A stretch of 64,000 nucleotides of DNA, taken from NCBI GenBank assembly GCA_002011745.1, contig MTOU01000012.1, forward strand, positions 124,001-188,000. The letters run 5' to 3'. Each line of letters begins with the position of its first letter. Position 1 is the stretch's first letter. The DNA is from Nitrospirae bacterium JdFR-85. Lineage in GTDB: Bacteria > Nitrospirota > Thermodesulfovibrionia > Thermodesulfovibrionales > JdFR-85. A model generated the notes under the pieces. That model was not told the DNA's origin. It ran no database searches and worked only from the letters and a program-made list of their open reading frames with translations. Both the position numbers and the translations under genes were made by a program. This document shows, piece by piece, positions 16,238 through 25,269 of this stretch.

Positions 16238-18251
16238 GGATTACTTCTGATTCCTCGCTTCTGTTTTTATTGTTTTTCTTTAAGAGTTTCTGCAGGCTCC
16301 TTAGCCTTCTCTGAAACTCTTCAGTAATCACATCTGCCTCTGAAATATCCTTTATAACATGAGGTGTTATTATTACAATTAATTCAGTCCGTTTCTTTAT
16401 ATCTTTTGTATATCCAAACAGGTAACCAAGTAAAGGGATATCACTTAGCAGAGGTATTCCCTCACGGGTTGATTCATTGTTTTCTTGGATCAGGCCTCCC
16501 AGTATTATACTCTGACCATCTTTGACAACCAGATTTGTCTCAGTAGAACGGGTGAATATTACAGGAGATTCAACCCCTTCGGTTATGGGTTGTCTAACGT
16601 CTGATACCTCTTGGCTTATATCAAGGGCTACCAGCCCTCCTTCATTGATCTGGGGTTTTACTTTAAGAATCACCCCGGTGTCTCTGTACTGGATTGTACG
16701 TTGGATGTTTGTGGTGCCGGTTACATTTGTCTCTGATGTAACAATTGGTACCTGATTGCCCACCTGTATCTTTGCCTCTCTGTTGTCTGAGACAAGTATA
16801 TGTGGTGAAGAGAGTACATTCAATTCTGATTTTGTAGACAAGGCCTGCAGAAGCCCTCTTATGGCTTCTGCAGAGTCTACTGCTGCAAAAGTAAAGCCTG
16901 CTGTTGATAGAGGATTAGTAGGGTCAAAGGTGAGTGTAGGAGCTCCTGAGACTGTAAAGCCTGTTAGAGAGGTGTTATTGATAGTGAAGGAGGATTTCAG
17001 AAACCACTCCACACCGAACTGGAGTTCATCTGTAAGAGAGACCTCCGCAATTATTGCCTCGATGAGCACCTGTCTCGGTACCACATCCAGTTTTTTTATC
17101 ACATCTTCAATCATTGCATAATCTCTTGGTGTGGTGAGTATTATCAATGAGTTTGTGATTTCATCTGCAAATATCTTTGTCCCTGGTGTTACAAGTGGTT
17201 CTTCAAGGGGAGATGATATTGTCTGTTTTGTTGTTTTCGGAGTAGTAATCCTTTTTGTTTTATTACTCTTATCAGTTTTTAACCTGCTTTTTGGGTTTTC
17301 TGTTGTTGTAGTGGTTCTTTTTGTGGTGCTTCCTGTATGAAGGAATAGTTGTTGTAGTATTTCTGCTACATGTTCTGCCTTTGAGTTCTGAAGTGGATAC
17401 ACATATATCTTAGGACGTGCACTCTCAAAAGTGCTGTCAAGCATCTGTATCCATTTTTCTATCTCTTTTAGATACTTTTCAGAAGGTGCAACCACAAGTA
17501 TGGAATTTAGCTTTTCTATTGGTATGAATCTTATCTTTAGGGATTCTCTATCAGTGGTAACAAATATTGGGAAGGCTGCCTGTAGGTTTTCTAACACATC
17601 CCTTACATTGAAGTTCTTAATTACAAACATCTTTACTTTGGTGTCCCTAAATAGCTCATCATCGAAGGTCTGTACTATCTTAAGAAGCCTTCTTATATTT
17701 TCGTCTGTATCAGACACTATTAGACAGTTTTTGTTAGGAACTTCTGTAATGGTGGCTCCCTTTGAGAGAAAGGGTTCCAGTATCTGTTTCATTTCAGAGG
17801 CAGTAACAAAATTAAGGGGAATAATCTGGATCATTGTCTTTCCTTCAACCTTAAGGGCCTCAGGGCTTCTTCCAAACTCTATATCTACTGGTTCATGGAT
17901 ACTCTGCTTTAGAGGGATTATTCTATAAAGACCATTCTCCTCCATAATCCCTATGCCATTGAGTCTGAAGATTGTCGAGATAATCGGAAGGAGATTTTCC
18001 CTTTTTATAGGACTTACTGAACGAAAGGTTATCCTTCCTCTGACCTTGGGGTCCACCAGATAGTTTACCTTCAGAATCTCTCCAAAAATGGTATGAATTA
18101 CCTCATATATATCTGCATCATCAAAATACAGACTGATGCCACTGTCTTTTTTAGATTCATGTTGTGCTGCTGGAAGGTTCTTTATGGATAAGGAGAATAG
18201 AAAGAGTAACAGTACTGTAAAGAATGCTACTAATGTAGACTTTTTTTTCAT
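16209..18251 (-). CDS. gspD: Secretin, GspD/PilQ type
   Basis: Outer-membrane channel subunit of a type II secretion or type IV pilus system. The 680 residues have a signal peptide (hydrophobic 7-25), an N0 domain (about 40-110), two or three N1-N3 ring domains, a Thr/Lys-rich linker near 320-350 and a C-terminal secretin domain that contains QVLIEAIIAEVSL, VLSSPHILVSDN, VGNQVPIVTS and IILGGLIQEN. Domain order fits GspD better than PilQ. No other secretion or pilus gene is in the window. It is convergent with ttuA and stands alone with AT-rich sequence upstream. Confidence 0.92.
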   Translation of the reverse strand: MKKKSTLVAFFTVLLLFLFSLSIKNLPAAQHESKKDSGISLYFDDADIYEVIHTIFGEILKVNYLVDPKVRGRITFRSVSPIKRENLLPIISTIFRLNGIGIMEENGLYRIIPLKQSIHEPVDIEFGRSPEALKVEGKTMIQIIPLNFVTASEMKQILEPFLSKGATITEVPNKNCLIVSDTDENIRRLLKIVQTFDDELFRDTKVKMFVIKNFNVRDVLENLQAAFPIFVTTDRESLKIRFIPIEKLNSILVVAPSEKYLKEIEKWIQMLDSTFESARPKIYVYPLQNSKAEHVAEILQQLFLHTGSTTKRTTTTTENPKSRLKTDKSNKTKRITTPKTTKQTISSPLEEPLVTPGTKIFADEITNSLIILTTPRDYAMIEDVIKKLDVVPRQVLIEAIIAEVSLTDELQFGVEWFLKSSFTINNTSLTGFTVSGAPTLTFDPTNPLSTAGFTFAAVDSAEAIRGLLQALSTKSELNVLSSPHILVSDNREAKIQVGNQVPIVTSETNVTGTTNIQRTIQYRDTGVILKVKPQINEGGLVALDISQEVSDVRQPITEGVESPVIFTRSTETNLVVKDGQSIILGGLIQENNESTREGIPLLSDIPLLGYLFGYTKDIKKRTELIVIITPHVIKDISEADVITEEFQRRLRSLQKLLKKNNKNRSEESEVIPMSSEAEDN

Positions 18252-18328
18252 TTACACCTCACCCTTTAATTGTAGGTATATTCTGATAAATAAACCATTG
18301 TAGTATATAATATTTACCATGTTAAATG

Positions 18329-18811
18329 CTACAGGCTTCTGAATCTTTCTGTATTAATATGACATATTGCAAGTGCAAGGGCATCGGCTGAATCAGTCTT
18401 TGGCTGCTCTGGTAACCTGAGGATATTCTGTACCATCTTTTGTATCTGATTCTTGTCTGCTCTGCCATATCCTGTTACTGCCTTTTTTACTTCATTTGCA
18501 CTGTACTCTGTAATCTTTATTCCTTCTTCTGCAAGACATAATAATACCACTCCCCTGGCGTGTCCAAGATTTAAGGCTGCTTTTACATTTCTTGCAAAGA
18601 ATACCTTCTCTACAGCTGCATACTCAGGAGAGAACTCTATAAGAATCTTTTTTAGTTCTCTATAGAGTATTCCGAGCCTTTTGGAGAGATCTTCCTTCTT
18701 GGGAAGGTTCAGTATTCCAGAAGTTATATGTCTGAGACCATCTGTCTCCTTCTCCACAATACCATATCCACAGGAGAGAGTGCCTGGGTCAATCCCTATT
18801 ACTCTTAACAC
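18329..18811 (-). CDS. ruvC: Holliday junction resolvase RuvC
   Basis: Endonuclease that cuts Holliday junctions, partner of RuvAB. It opens with VIGIDPGTLSCGYGIV, carrying the first catalytic Asp, and continues with the conserved blocks EKVFFARNVKAALNLGHARG and TDSADALALAICH, with the later acidic residues. 160 residues is the normal length. The start overlaps the last base of gmhA, so the two genes are coupled. ruvA and ruvB are not in the window. Confidence 0.96.
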   Translation of the reverse strand: MLRVIGIDPGTLSCGYGIVEKETDGLRHITSGILNLPKKEDLSKRLGILYRELKKILIEFSPEYAAVEKVFFARNVKAALNLGHARGVVLLCLAEEGIKITEYSANEVKKAVTGYGRADKNQIQKMVQNILRLPEQPKTDSADALALAICHINTERFRSL

Positions 18812-19395
18812 TACTGCTTCCTTGGAAGTTCAAATAGATACTCCTCTACCATCTGGCATAGCAGATGACCAAGCATAATATGAGTTTCCTGGATACGGGG
18901 TGTCTCATCTGAAGGTACTACAAAGGCATAATCAGACTTAGAGACCATTCTTTGTCCATTTTTCCCAGTAAAGGATATTCTGAGGAGTTTTTTCTTCTTG
19001 GCAACGTCAAGGGCCTTTAGTATATTCTTAGAGGCACCACTTGTACTAATTGCAATTATTACATCGCCTTCTTCAGCAAGTGCCCTCAGTTGACGGGCAA
19101 ATACCTCTGAGTAGTCGTAATCATTTGAAATAGAAGTAAGAACAGCAATGTCAGTATTAAGAGAGATTGCTGGCAATCCAGGTCTTTCCCTCTGGAATCG
19201 GTTAATGAACTCTGCTGCAATATGTGATGCATCAGTGGCTGAGCCTCCATTACCAAAAAGAAAGAGCTTCTTTCCTTCATCAAATGCATCTGCTATTATT
19301 TTTGCCACTTCACAGATCTTTTCTGCATTCTCCTGAAAGAATATACGTTTTACCTCAAGACTACTGTTGACTATATGCCTTATCTTCTCCAACAT
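18811..19395 (-). CDS. gmhA: Sedoheptulose 7-phosphate isomerase
   Basis: SIS-domain isomerase, first step of heptose synthesis for lipopolysaccharide, which fits a Gram-negative envelope. The fold shows GNGGSATDASHIAAEF, SISNDYDY and ISTSGASKNIL, then ETHIMLGHLLC with the active-site His. I start at the ATG at 19395 (MLEKIRHIVNSS), which gives 194 residues, the family length. A longer open frame to 19476 only covers the lipoprotein gene in another frame. No strong ribosome site precedes it, so coupling to the overlapping lipoprotein gene is likely. Confidence 0.9.
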   Translation of the reverse strand: MLEKIRHIVNSSLEVKRIFFQENAEKICEVAKIIADAFDEGKKLFLFGNGGSATDASHIAAEFINRFQRERPGLPAISLNTDIAVLTSISNDYDYSEVFARQLRALAEEGDVIIAISTSGASKNILKALDVAKKKKLLRISFTGKNGQRMVSKSDYAFVVPSDETPRIQETHIMLGHLLCQMVEEYLFELPRKQ

Positions 19396-19531
19396 TCCTG
19401 TAAACCTTACAATAAGATTTGGTCTCCTTAGAGTATTCATCAAGTGTTGGTGGTGCCTTTCTACCACAGGATACAACCATTATAGCCACCACGAGCACTA
19501 TGAATGCCTGTCTTAAAGGAGTTTTTTCCAT
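19361..19531 (-). CDS. lptM: LptM-like small lipoprotein
   Basis: A 56-residue open frame whose ATG lies inside the argH stop region (19-base overlap) and whose end lies inside gmhA (35-base overlap). It has a hydrophobic signal (VLVVAIMVV) followed by a lipobox at SCGRKAPPTL. The lipidated Cys followed by Gly, basic residues and prolines is the hallmark of LptM/YifL-type lipoproteins, which assist assembly of the LPS translocon LptDE. A small lipoprotein directly after argH is a common arrangement in other bacteria. It is easily missed because of its size and the double overlap. Confidence 0.75.
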   Translation of the reverse strand: MEKTPLRQAFIVLVVAIMVVSCGRKAPPTLDEYSKETKSYCKVYRNVGEDKAYSQQ

Positions 19532-20883
19532 CTCTTAATCTGCCTTTTTATCTCTGCTGGTGATGTCCCCCCTCTTGATATACGGGCACTTACAGCCCTT
19601 CGGAGTTCAATATATCCATATACATCCTCTTCTATTTTAGATGAAAACCTCTGTAATTCATCAAGACTTAAGCTGTCAAGATTTACTCCTTTATCCATGG
19701 CATATCTGACGATTTTCCCTACTGTCTCATGGCTTTCTCTGAAGGGCATACCTTTTTTAACAAGATACTCAGCGAGATCAGTAGCAAGAGAGAAACCCTC
19801 TGGTGCGGTTTTTATCATCCTTTCTGTATTGAACTTCACTTTCGGTAGCATCTGGATTAATATCTCAAGACACTCCTTTAGTGTATCTACAGTATCAAAA
19901 AGGGGTTCTTTATCTTCCTGCATGTCTCGATTGTATGTAAGAGGAAGGGCCTTCATGGTGGTAAGCAGTGATACAAGGGCTCCATAAACCCTGCCAGTTT
20001 TGCCTCTTATCAGTTCCAGTACATCAGGATTCTTCTTCTGGGGCATAATGCTTGAGCCGGTTGTAAAGGCATCAGGCAGCTCAACAAAGGAAAACTCTAC
20101 TGTTGTCCAAAGAATCAACTCCTCTGCTAAACGGCTAAGATGCATCATAATTATTGCAGAGGTTGAAAGGAATTCAAGTATAAAATCCCTGTCTGATACG
20201 GCATCCATACTATTTTCTGATATACTGTCGAAACCAAGAAGCTTTGCTAAATAGGCCCTGTCTATAGGAAGGGTGGTACCAGCAATGGCACAGGCCCCCA
20301 GAGGTAGAGTATTAACCCTCTTAATACTATCAGATAGCCTCTCTCTGTCCCGCTGAAACATCTCTACATAGGCAAGCATATGGTGTCCAAGGGTGACAGG
20401 TTGGGCCCTCTGTAGATGGGTATAACCTGGCATTATGGTTTCTAGATGTTTCTCAGAAATATTAAGAAGCTGTCTCTGTAGTTTCTTTATGAGATTGATA
20501 ATGTTTTTGATCTCTTCCCTTAGGTAGAGCCTCAGATCGAGAGCAATCTGGTCATTTCTGGATCTGGCAGTATGGAGTTTGCCTCCAGTAGGTCCAATTC
20601 TTTCGATCAAGGCACTTTCTATATTCATATGCACGTCTTCCAACTCTTGTCTCCACTGAAATCTTCCCTCTTCAATCTCCTGTGCTATCTCTTTAAGTCC
20701 CTTAACTATCTTTTCTTCATCACTTCTTGAGATAATACCTTTTCTGGCGAGCATTCGGGCATGGGCAATACTGCCCTTGATATCATATCTCCAGAGCCTA
20801 TGATCAAAAGAGACAGACTCTGTGAATCTTTCCACCACTTTCGCTGTCTTCTGTCTGAATCTTCCACTCCAAGGCTTTTTCAT
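19513..20883 (-). CDS. argH: Argininosuccinate lyase
   Basis: Last step of arginine synthesis, splitting argininosuccinate to arginine and fumarate. The 456 residues show the superfamily signature GSSIMPQKKNP (the flexible catalytic loop), the N-terminal block KPWSGRF and PGYTHLQRAQPVTLGH with the catalytic His. Length is normal. It heads a reverse-strand run argH, lptM-like, gmhA, ruvC with overlapping ends. Confidence 0.97.
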   Translation of the reverse strand: MKKPWSGRFRQKTAKVVERFTESVSFDHRLWRYDIKGSIAHARMLARKGIISRSDEEKIVKGLKEIAQEIEEGRFQWRQELEDVHMNIESALIERIGPTGGKLHTARSRNDQIALDLRLYLREEIKNIINLIKKLQRQLLNISEKHLETIMPGYTHLQRAQPVTLGHHMLAYVEMFQRDRERLSDSIKRVNTLPLGACAIAGTTLPIDRAYLAKLLGFDSISENSMDAVSDRDFILEFLSTSAIIMMHLSRLAEELILWTTVEFSFVELPDAFTTGSSIMPQKKNPDVLELIRGKTGRVYGALVSLLTTMKALPLTYNRDMQEDKEPLFDTVDTLKECLEILIQMLPKVKFNTERMIKTAPEGFSLATDLAEYLVKKGMPFRESHETVGKIVRYAMDKGVNLDSLSLDELQRFSSKIEEDVYGYIELRRAVSARISRGGTSPAEIKRQIKRWKKLL

Positions 20884-20937
20884 GATGTTTAATATATTAC
20901 CTGAAACTTCTTGTTAATTGGTAGCTCATATTTTGGT

Positions 20938-21669
20938 TTAAAATCTAAACTTACTTAATGGGAGATAATATTTTGCATCTGGGATATCAAATCCCCCTTT
21001 GATGGTATTTTTGGCCTTTTTTATATTCAACAATTTAATATTAATCTCTGAATACAGCACATGAATAGTAAAATCCAAGGGGATTCCATTCTCTAAATCC
21101 TTTATCTCGATCCAGTATTCATCTTTATCTGAGCCTTCTGGATAAAAGACTATGCTGTTTAGTTTCATACTATGGCTATTAAACTTATAGATTGCCCTAA
21201 GAACCTTATTTTCATCATAGAGAAATACCCTTAATACATCTTCTCTCTCCACGGTTGTCTTTTCTATTGAACTGAGCCCTTTTGGCAGGAGTGTAGTAAA
21301 TGGGAGATCTCCCAAGAATACAGTGTCTCTGGATGGCATATAGATATATGTCCTTCCTTTATTGAATACTATTTCCATATAGGCGTGACCAAAGGGGCTG
21401 TAAAGTCTTATTATGAATTTTGAAGAATCCCTATAAAGAAGGCTTCCTGTATAAACACCTGCATTCTCTCCTTTTTTGAATAGAGATACTTTTACAGAAG
21501 CTAAGAAAGGTTCCTCTGTAAGGGATATCCTTTCCAGCAGAGCCTTTATATCTTCATCGCTGAGGTAACTTTCTTTTCTTATAAACTCTTGAGGTGCGCA
21601 CCCGGTTATAAAGATAAATGTGGATAGAGAAATTAAATACACAAGAATTTTTAAAGGTACCCTTGTCAT
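20938..21669 (-). CDS. LolB-like / DUF4292 outer-membrane lipoprotein
   Basis: A 243-residue lipoprotein: hydrophobic signal about 8-22, lipobox ending FITGC24APQ. The body is an all-beta, LolA/LolB-like fold of the DUF4292 type: YTGSLLYRDSSKFIIRLYSPFG is followed by strands ending near DIPDAKYYLPL. These proteins probably bind lipid tails or lipoproteins at the outer membrane; a direct LolB role is inference. It is 2 bases downstream of trmI and so in the same transcript. Confidence 0.7.
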   Translation of the reverse strand: MTRVPLKILVYLISLSTFIFITGCAPQEFIRKESYLSDEDIKALLERISLTEEPFLASVKVSLFKKGENAGVYTGSLLYRDSSKFIIRLYSPFGHAYMEIVFNKGRTYIYMPSRDTVFLGDLPFTTLLPKGLSSIEKTTVEREDVLRVFLYDENKVLRAIYKFNSHSMKLNSIVFYPEGSDKDEYWIEIKDLENGIPLDFTIHVLYSEINIKLLNIKKAKNTIKGGFDIPDAKYYLPLSKFRF

Positions 21670-21671
21670 CT

Positions 21672-22454
21672 TCAGAACCTCTGGGGTACTCTTGCAAATA
21701 CGAGATATCCCGTATGGCCAGAGATTTTGTCAACGGGTCTTAGTCTCTCTGGTACAGGTTTGTATGGTCTATGAATCATCTCTTCAACCTCTATATTGAA
21801 GAAGCCTTTTTCTTCTAAGCTTTTCAGTAACATTGTTACTTGGTTAGTGGTAGGCATTATAAATCCCACCGGTGATGTCTTCTTAACCACCTTTTTAAGG
21901 ATTTCGAGACACTCCCAGGGTTCCCTCATATCAATAAAGGCTACATCAAAGTCTTCCTCATCAGGACCCTCCAATAGGTCCTTGTGTTTGATAATTACAT
22001 GCTCTTGCAGAGATGCCATCCTGAGATTTTCTATTGCGATTTTTATAAATCTCTCCTCTTTCTCATAGGCATATATTACACCATCAGGCCTGATGATATT
22101 CGCCATTACTATACTCATTGCTCCACTGCCAATACCTGCTTCAAGGACCTTCATCCCAGGACAGAGCCCCAGTTTAAGGGCTATATATCCAGAGTCTTTT
22201 GGATACACTATCTGGGTCTTCCTCTTGATACCAAACATTATCAATTCATAAAAGGTAGGTCTTACTATCAGGTACTCATGACCCTTATGTGTAGTGACCT
22301 TGTCACCAAATACCCTACCGATTATATCTTCATGCTTTATTATCCCCTTATGAGTTGTGAAAGTCTCTCCCTTTTTTAAGAGAAGATAGAATGAGTTTTC
22401 CTCGTCCCTTAGGTTTACTGTATCGCCCTCAGATACCACTTCTTTTAGTGCCAT
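21672..22454 (-). CDS. trmI: tRNA (adenine-58-N1)-methyltransferase TrmI
   Basis: SAM-dependent enzyme that makes m1A58 in the T-loop of tRNA. The 260-residue chain has a small N-terminal beta domain and a Rossmann methyltransferase with motif I VLEAGIGSGAMSI, YEKEERF, and DVAFIDMREPWE, the last close to the active-site pattern of the TrmI family. I use the ATG at 22454 because AGGAGG lies eight bases before it; the upstream ATG at 22484 has no site. In Thermus the m1A58 mark promotes the 2-thiolation made by TtuA, which is also encoded in this window. Confidence 0.92.
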   Translation of the reverse strand: MALKEVVSEGDTVNLRDEENSFYLLLKKGETFTTHKGIIKHEDIIGRVFGDKVTTHKGHEYLIVRPTFYELIMFGIKRKTQIVYPKDSGYIALKLGLCPGMKVLEAGIGSGAMSIVMANIIRPDGVIYAYEKEERFIKIAIENLRMASLQEHVIIKHKDLLEGPDEEDFDVAFIDMREPWECLEILKKVVKKTSPVGFIMPTTNQVTMLLKSLEEKGFFNIEVEEMIHRPYKPVPERLRPVDKISGHTGYLVFARVPQRF

Positions 22455-22573
22455 AGTTTTTTCCTCCTTTTTTGTCCAAAGCATATTTTACAATTTTAAG
22501 AGGTGATGATAGAAGCCTTCTTAAGCTTTTCAGAAAAGGTTCAGTTATTTCCAAGAAGTTAATCGATCTTTGT

Positions 22574-22579
22574 TATAAT
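22574..22579 (+). promoter_or_regulatory. -10 box close to trpC start
   Basis: A perfect TATAAT eight bases before the trpC ATG. The upstream -35 region is weak. Transcription would begin within about two bases of the start codon, and no Shine-Dalgarno sequence is present, so the mRNA may be leaderless. Confidence 0.4.
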
Positions 22580-22587
22580 TTTATGCT

Positions 22588-23376
22588 ATGAGTATTTTGG
22601 ATGAAATTGTGGATACAAAGAAGAGGCGGTTGAAGGAGACGAAGGTTTTGTTGCCCTTTAGTGAGGTTAAGGCAAGAGCCCTTGACAGAAGGCCCACAAG
22701 GAGCTTTTTGTCTGCCATCAGAAGGAAAAGAAATGAAAGAATCAGATTTATTGGGGAGTTGAAGAAGGCTTCACCATCAAAGGGGCTTCTTCGTGAGGAT
22801 TTTGTTCCCTTAGAGATTGCATCCCTTTATCAGCAGAAAGGTGCATCTGCAGTATCTGTTATAACTGAAGAAGACTACTTCCAGGGCTCTATCCAGTATC
22901 TGAGAGATGTAAGCAGGATTTTAAAGATTTCAGTGCTTAGAAAGGATTTTATATTCGATGATTACCAAATCTATGAGACTTCTGCATTTGGGGCGGATGC
23001 AGTGCTCCTCATAGCGGCAATCCTAAGTCGAACTCAGGCTGAGGAACTCTATCATCTCGCCTCTGAAATCGGGCTGGATGTGCTTTTTGAGGTTCATCAC
23101 TGGAAGGAGTTGGATATGGTCTTGTTAGTTGACCCACCTATAATAGGTATAAACAACAGGGATCTGAAGACATTAGAGGTGGATGTCAATCGGACCTTAG
23201 AGTTACTAAAGGATATCCCTGAAGACAAAGTGATTGTAAGTGAGAGTGGGATCAGTACTCGAAAGGATGTAGAACTGTTTCAGAGCACAAGAGTAGATGC
23301 CCTTCTTATCGGAACAGTTTTTATGAAAGCAGACTCAATTGAGAATAAGATTGAAGAACTGTTTGGTAGTTCTTGA
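22588..23376 (+). CDS. trpC: Indole-3-glycerol phosphate synthase
   Basis: Forms indole-3-glycerol phosphate in tryptophan synthesis. TIM-barrel enzyme of 262 residues with the conserved blocks FIGELKKASPSKG (catalytic Glu and Lys), VSVITEEDYFQGS, LRKDFIFDDYQIYE, GINNRDLKTLEVD and VSESGIST. It is monofunctional. No other trp gene adjoins it, so the pathway genes are dispersed. Initiation may be leaderless (see the -10 box at 22574). Confidence 0.97.
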   Translation: MSILDEIVDTKKRRLKETKVLLPFSEVKARALDRRPTRSFLSAIRRKRNERIRFIGELKKASPSKGLLREDFVPLEIASLYQQKGASAVSVITEEDYFQGSIQYLRDVSRILKISVLRKDFIFDDYQIYETSAFGADAVLLIAAILSRTQAEELYHLASEIGLDVLFEVHHWKELDMVLLVDPPIIGINNRDLKTLEVDVNRTLELLKDIPEDKVIVSESGISTRKDVELFQSTRVDALLIGTVFMKADSIENKIEELFGSS

Positions 23377-23491
23377 TATTTCTTAGACTTCCTGCTGTGT
23401 TTTGTGTTATGATATTGGCCGAAAGAAGGTAGGATGAACCCCTAAAATCTGAAACCTTTCGAATGATGAATACAAGGAGATTTAAATATTA

Positions 23492-24463
23492 ATGAATGTA
23501 CTGATAACTGGAGTTGCTGGCTTTATTGGATACAAGGTAGCAGAGGTGCTGTTGGACAAAGGGGAATCTGTTATCGGAGTGGACAATATTAATGACTACT
23601 ATGATCCAAGACTGAAGCACTGGAGACTGAAGCAATTAAATTCCTTTAAAAAATTTATCTTTTATAAGGGTGATATTGCTGACTTCTCTTTCCTGCTGAG
23701 TATCTATGAGAAACATTCCTTTGATGCAGTAATAAACCTTGCAGCAAGGGCTGGTGTAAGGGCCTCTGTAAAGGACCCCTGGATATATCTTGAGACAAAT
23801 ACCAAGGGTACTCTGAATCTCCTTGAATTATGCAAGCAGACTGGAATAAAAAAATTGATACTCTCTTCTACCTCAAGTATATACAGTCTGAATGAGGTTC
23901 CCTTTAGGGAGGACTTCAAAACAGACCTTCCTATCTCACCTTATGGTGCTACCAAGAAGGCTGCAGAGGTATTATGTTACAACTATCACTATCTTTATGG
24001 TATTGATATTATCATCCCAAGATACTTCACAGTTTATGGTCCTGCAGGGAGACCAGATATGAGTGTGTTTAAATTTATAAAGAGAATAGATGCTGGTCTG
24101 CCTGTGCCCGTTTATGGTGATGGCCATCAAAAGAGGGATTTTACCTATATTGATGACATTGCTGAGGCTACTGTTGGGTGTCTAAAGTTGTCAGGGTATG
24201 AATTGATAAATCTTGGGAATGATAATCCTGTAGAGTTACTCTATGTTATAGAGTTGATAGAAAAAAATCTGAATAAAAAAGCCAGAATAGAGCACCTTGA
24301 AAGGCATCCATCAGATATAGAGATTACATGGGCGGATATCAGCAAGGCAAAACAGTTGCTTAACTGGTCGCCAAGTATTAAAATAGAAGAGGGCATCTCC
24401 AGAACTGTTAAGTGGTATATTGAGAATAGAGAATTTGTTCGGTCTTTAAAGGAGGAGGAATGA
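23492..24463 (+). CDS. NAD-dependent sugar-nucleotide epimerase (UDP-glucuronate 4-epimerase-like)
   Basis: Extended SDR enzyme of 323 residues. The NAD-binding GVAGFIGYKVAE (GxxGxxG) is at the N-terminus; LSSTSSIY supplies the catalytic Ser; the catalytic pair is in SPYGATKKAAE (YxxxK). IINDYYDPRLK-like residues after the Rossmann start (NINDYYDPRLKHWRL) are typical of UDP-glucuronate 4-epimerases. It probably makes a sugar precursor for capsule, LPS or O-antigen. Its end overlaps the next lipoprotein gene by four bases. Exact substrate cannot be fixed from sequence. Confidence 0.88.
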   Translation: MNVLITGVAGFIGYKVAEVLLDKGESVIGVDNINDYYDPRLKHWRLKQLNSFKKFIFYKGDIADFSFLLSIYEKHSFDAVINLAARAGVRASVKDPWIYLETNTKGTLNLLELCKQTGIKKLILSSTSSIYSLNEVPFREDFKTDLPISPYGATKKAAEVLCYNYHYLYGIDIIIPRYFTVYGPAGRPDMSVFKFIKRIDAGLPVPVYGDGHQKRDFTYIDDIAEATVGCLKLSGYELINLGNDNPVELLYVIELIEKNLNKKARIEHLERHPSDIEITWADISKAKQLLNWSPSIKIEEGISRTVKWYIENREFVRSLKEEE

Positions 24464-24891
24464 AAAATTTAAAGTTTTTACTTGTCTTAATAGTGGTTCT
24501 ATTTCTGTCTATAAGCTGTGGGGGCAAAAAAGAAGTAAAGCCCCAGCCTCCCGAGGCAAAGAGGGCAGAAGAAGGGTTGAAAGTGATAGAGAAGATAAAG
24601 GAGTATTACATCTCTAAGGACTTAAAGAAGATAAAGGCCCTTACAACTCCGAAGGGTTATCTTGCTTTTATTGGAGACATTAAGGAATTCGAAAGTGCTA
24701 CCCTTGTATTTACACCTCGATGGGTAGATATAGAAAGAGATGAGATGACACTTTATATTGATTGGTCAGGGACGTGGATTGTTAAAGGAAAAGAATATAA
24801 AAGAGAAGGGCTTGCTGCCTTTAGGCTTATAGGGAATCCTCCTCTTCTGGAAGAGATTCTGAGAGCCAATCCCTTCGCAGAACCTATGTAA
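24460..24891 (+). CDS. Small lipoprotein of unknown function
   Basis: A 143-residue protein with a signal peptide and lipobox (FLSISC20GGKKEV), then a Pro/Lys/Glu-rich linker and a compact domain with a helix ([22 protein letters not shown]) and alternating strands ending [19 protein letters not shown]. The shape is like NTF2/SnoaL-type small domains in secreted lipoproteins, but I do not recognise the family. It is translationally coupled to the epimerase gene (ATGA). Its end is 1 base from the convergent fmdB-type gene. Confidence 0.65.
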   Translation: MKNLKFLLVLIVVLFLSISCGGKKEVKPQPPEAKRAEEGLKVIEKIKEYYISKDLKKIKALTTPKGYLAFIGDIKEFESATLVFTPRWVDIERDEMTLYIDWSGTWIVKGKEYKREGLAAFRLIGNPPLLEEILRANPFAEPM

Positions 24892-24892
24892 G

Positions 24893-25108
24893 TTATTTAC
24901 AGGTTTTGCAGGCGGCGCTGCTGCTACTGCAAGTAGAACATCCTGAAGTTCCGGCAAAGGGCTTTTCAACCCCGCTCATTCCGAAAACAGAGAACTTTTT
25001 TGTTATATCTTTACTGTTGCACTTAGGACATTCTACCTCTGTACTGCCAAAGACGAGTTTCTCGAACTCTTCACCACATTTGTCACATCTGTATTCATAG
25101 ATTGGCAT
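24893..25108 (-). CDS. FmdB-type zinc-ribbon protein
   Basis: A 71-residue protein opening [16 protein letters not shown], the family signature, with a zinc ribbon from C-x2-C and CPKC. After it comes a Gly/Ser/Cys-rich tail with CSTC and CKTC. Start chosen at 25108, where AAAGGAGG precedes the ATG; the longer open frame to 25156 is not supported. Family function is unsettled although often described as regulatory. The four extra tail cysteines may make a second metal site. Confidence 0.88.
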   Translation of the reverse strand: MPIYEYRCDKCGEEFEKLVFGSTEVECPKCNSKDITKKFSVFGMSGVEKPFAGTSGCSTCSSSSAACKTCK

Positions 25109-25215
25109 AACAAACCTCCTTTGTATATTGTAGATATTATAGATCCAAATTATCAACCTGATTTTGTTATTATTTCTGGCTTTGGAGATAAATTGACTTA
25201 TTTGAATATTAAAAA

Positions 25216-25224
25216 TGCTATAAT
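25216..25224 (+). promoter_or_regulatory. Extended -10 promoter for the binding-protein/kinase operon
   Basis: TGCTATAAT: an extended TGn followed by a perfect TATAAT. A TTGACT lies 20 bases upstream, a longer gap than usual, but extended -10 promoters tolerate weak -35 elements. It precedes the 25270 gene by about 45 bases. Confidence 0.5.
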
Positions 25225-25269
25225 TGTAGAAAAAGTTTTCATTTAATCCTTACTTAGAGAGGCAGAGAG

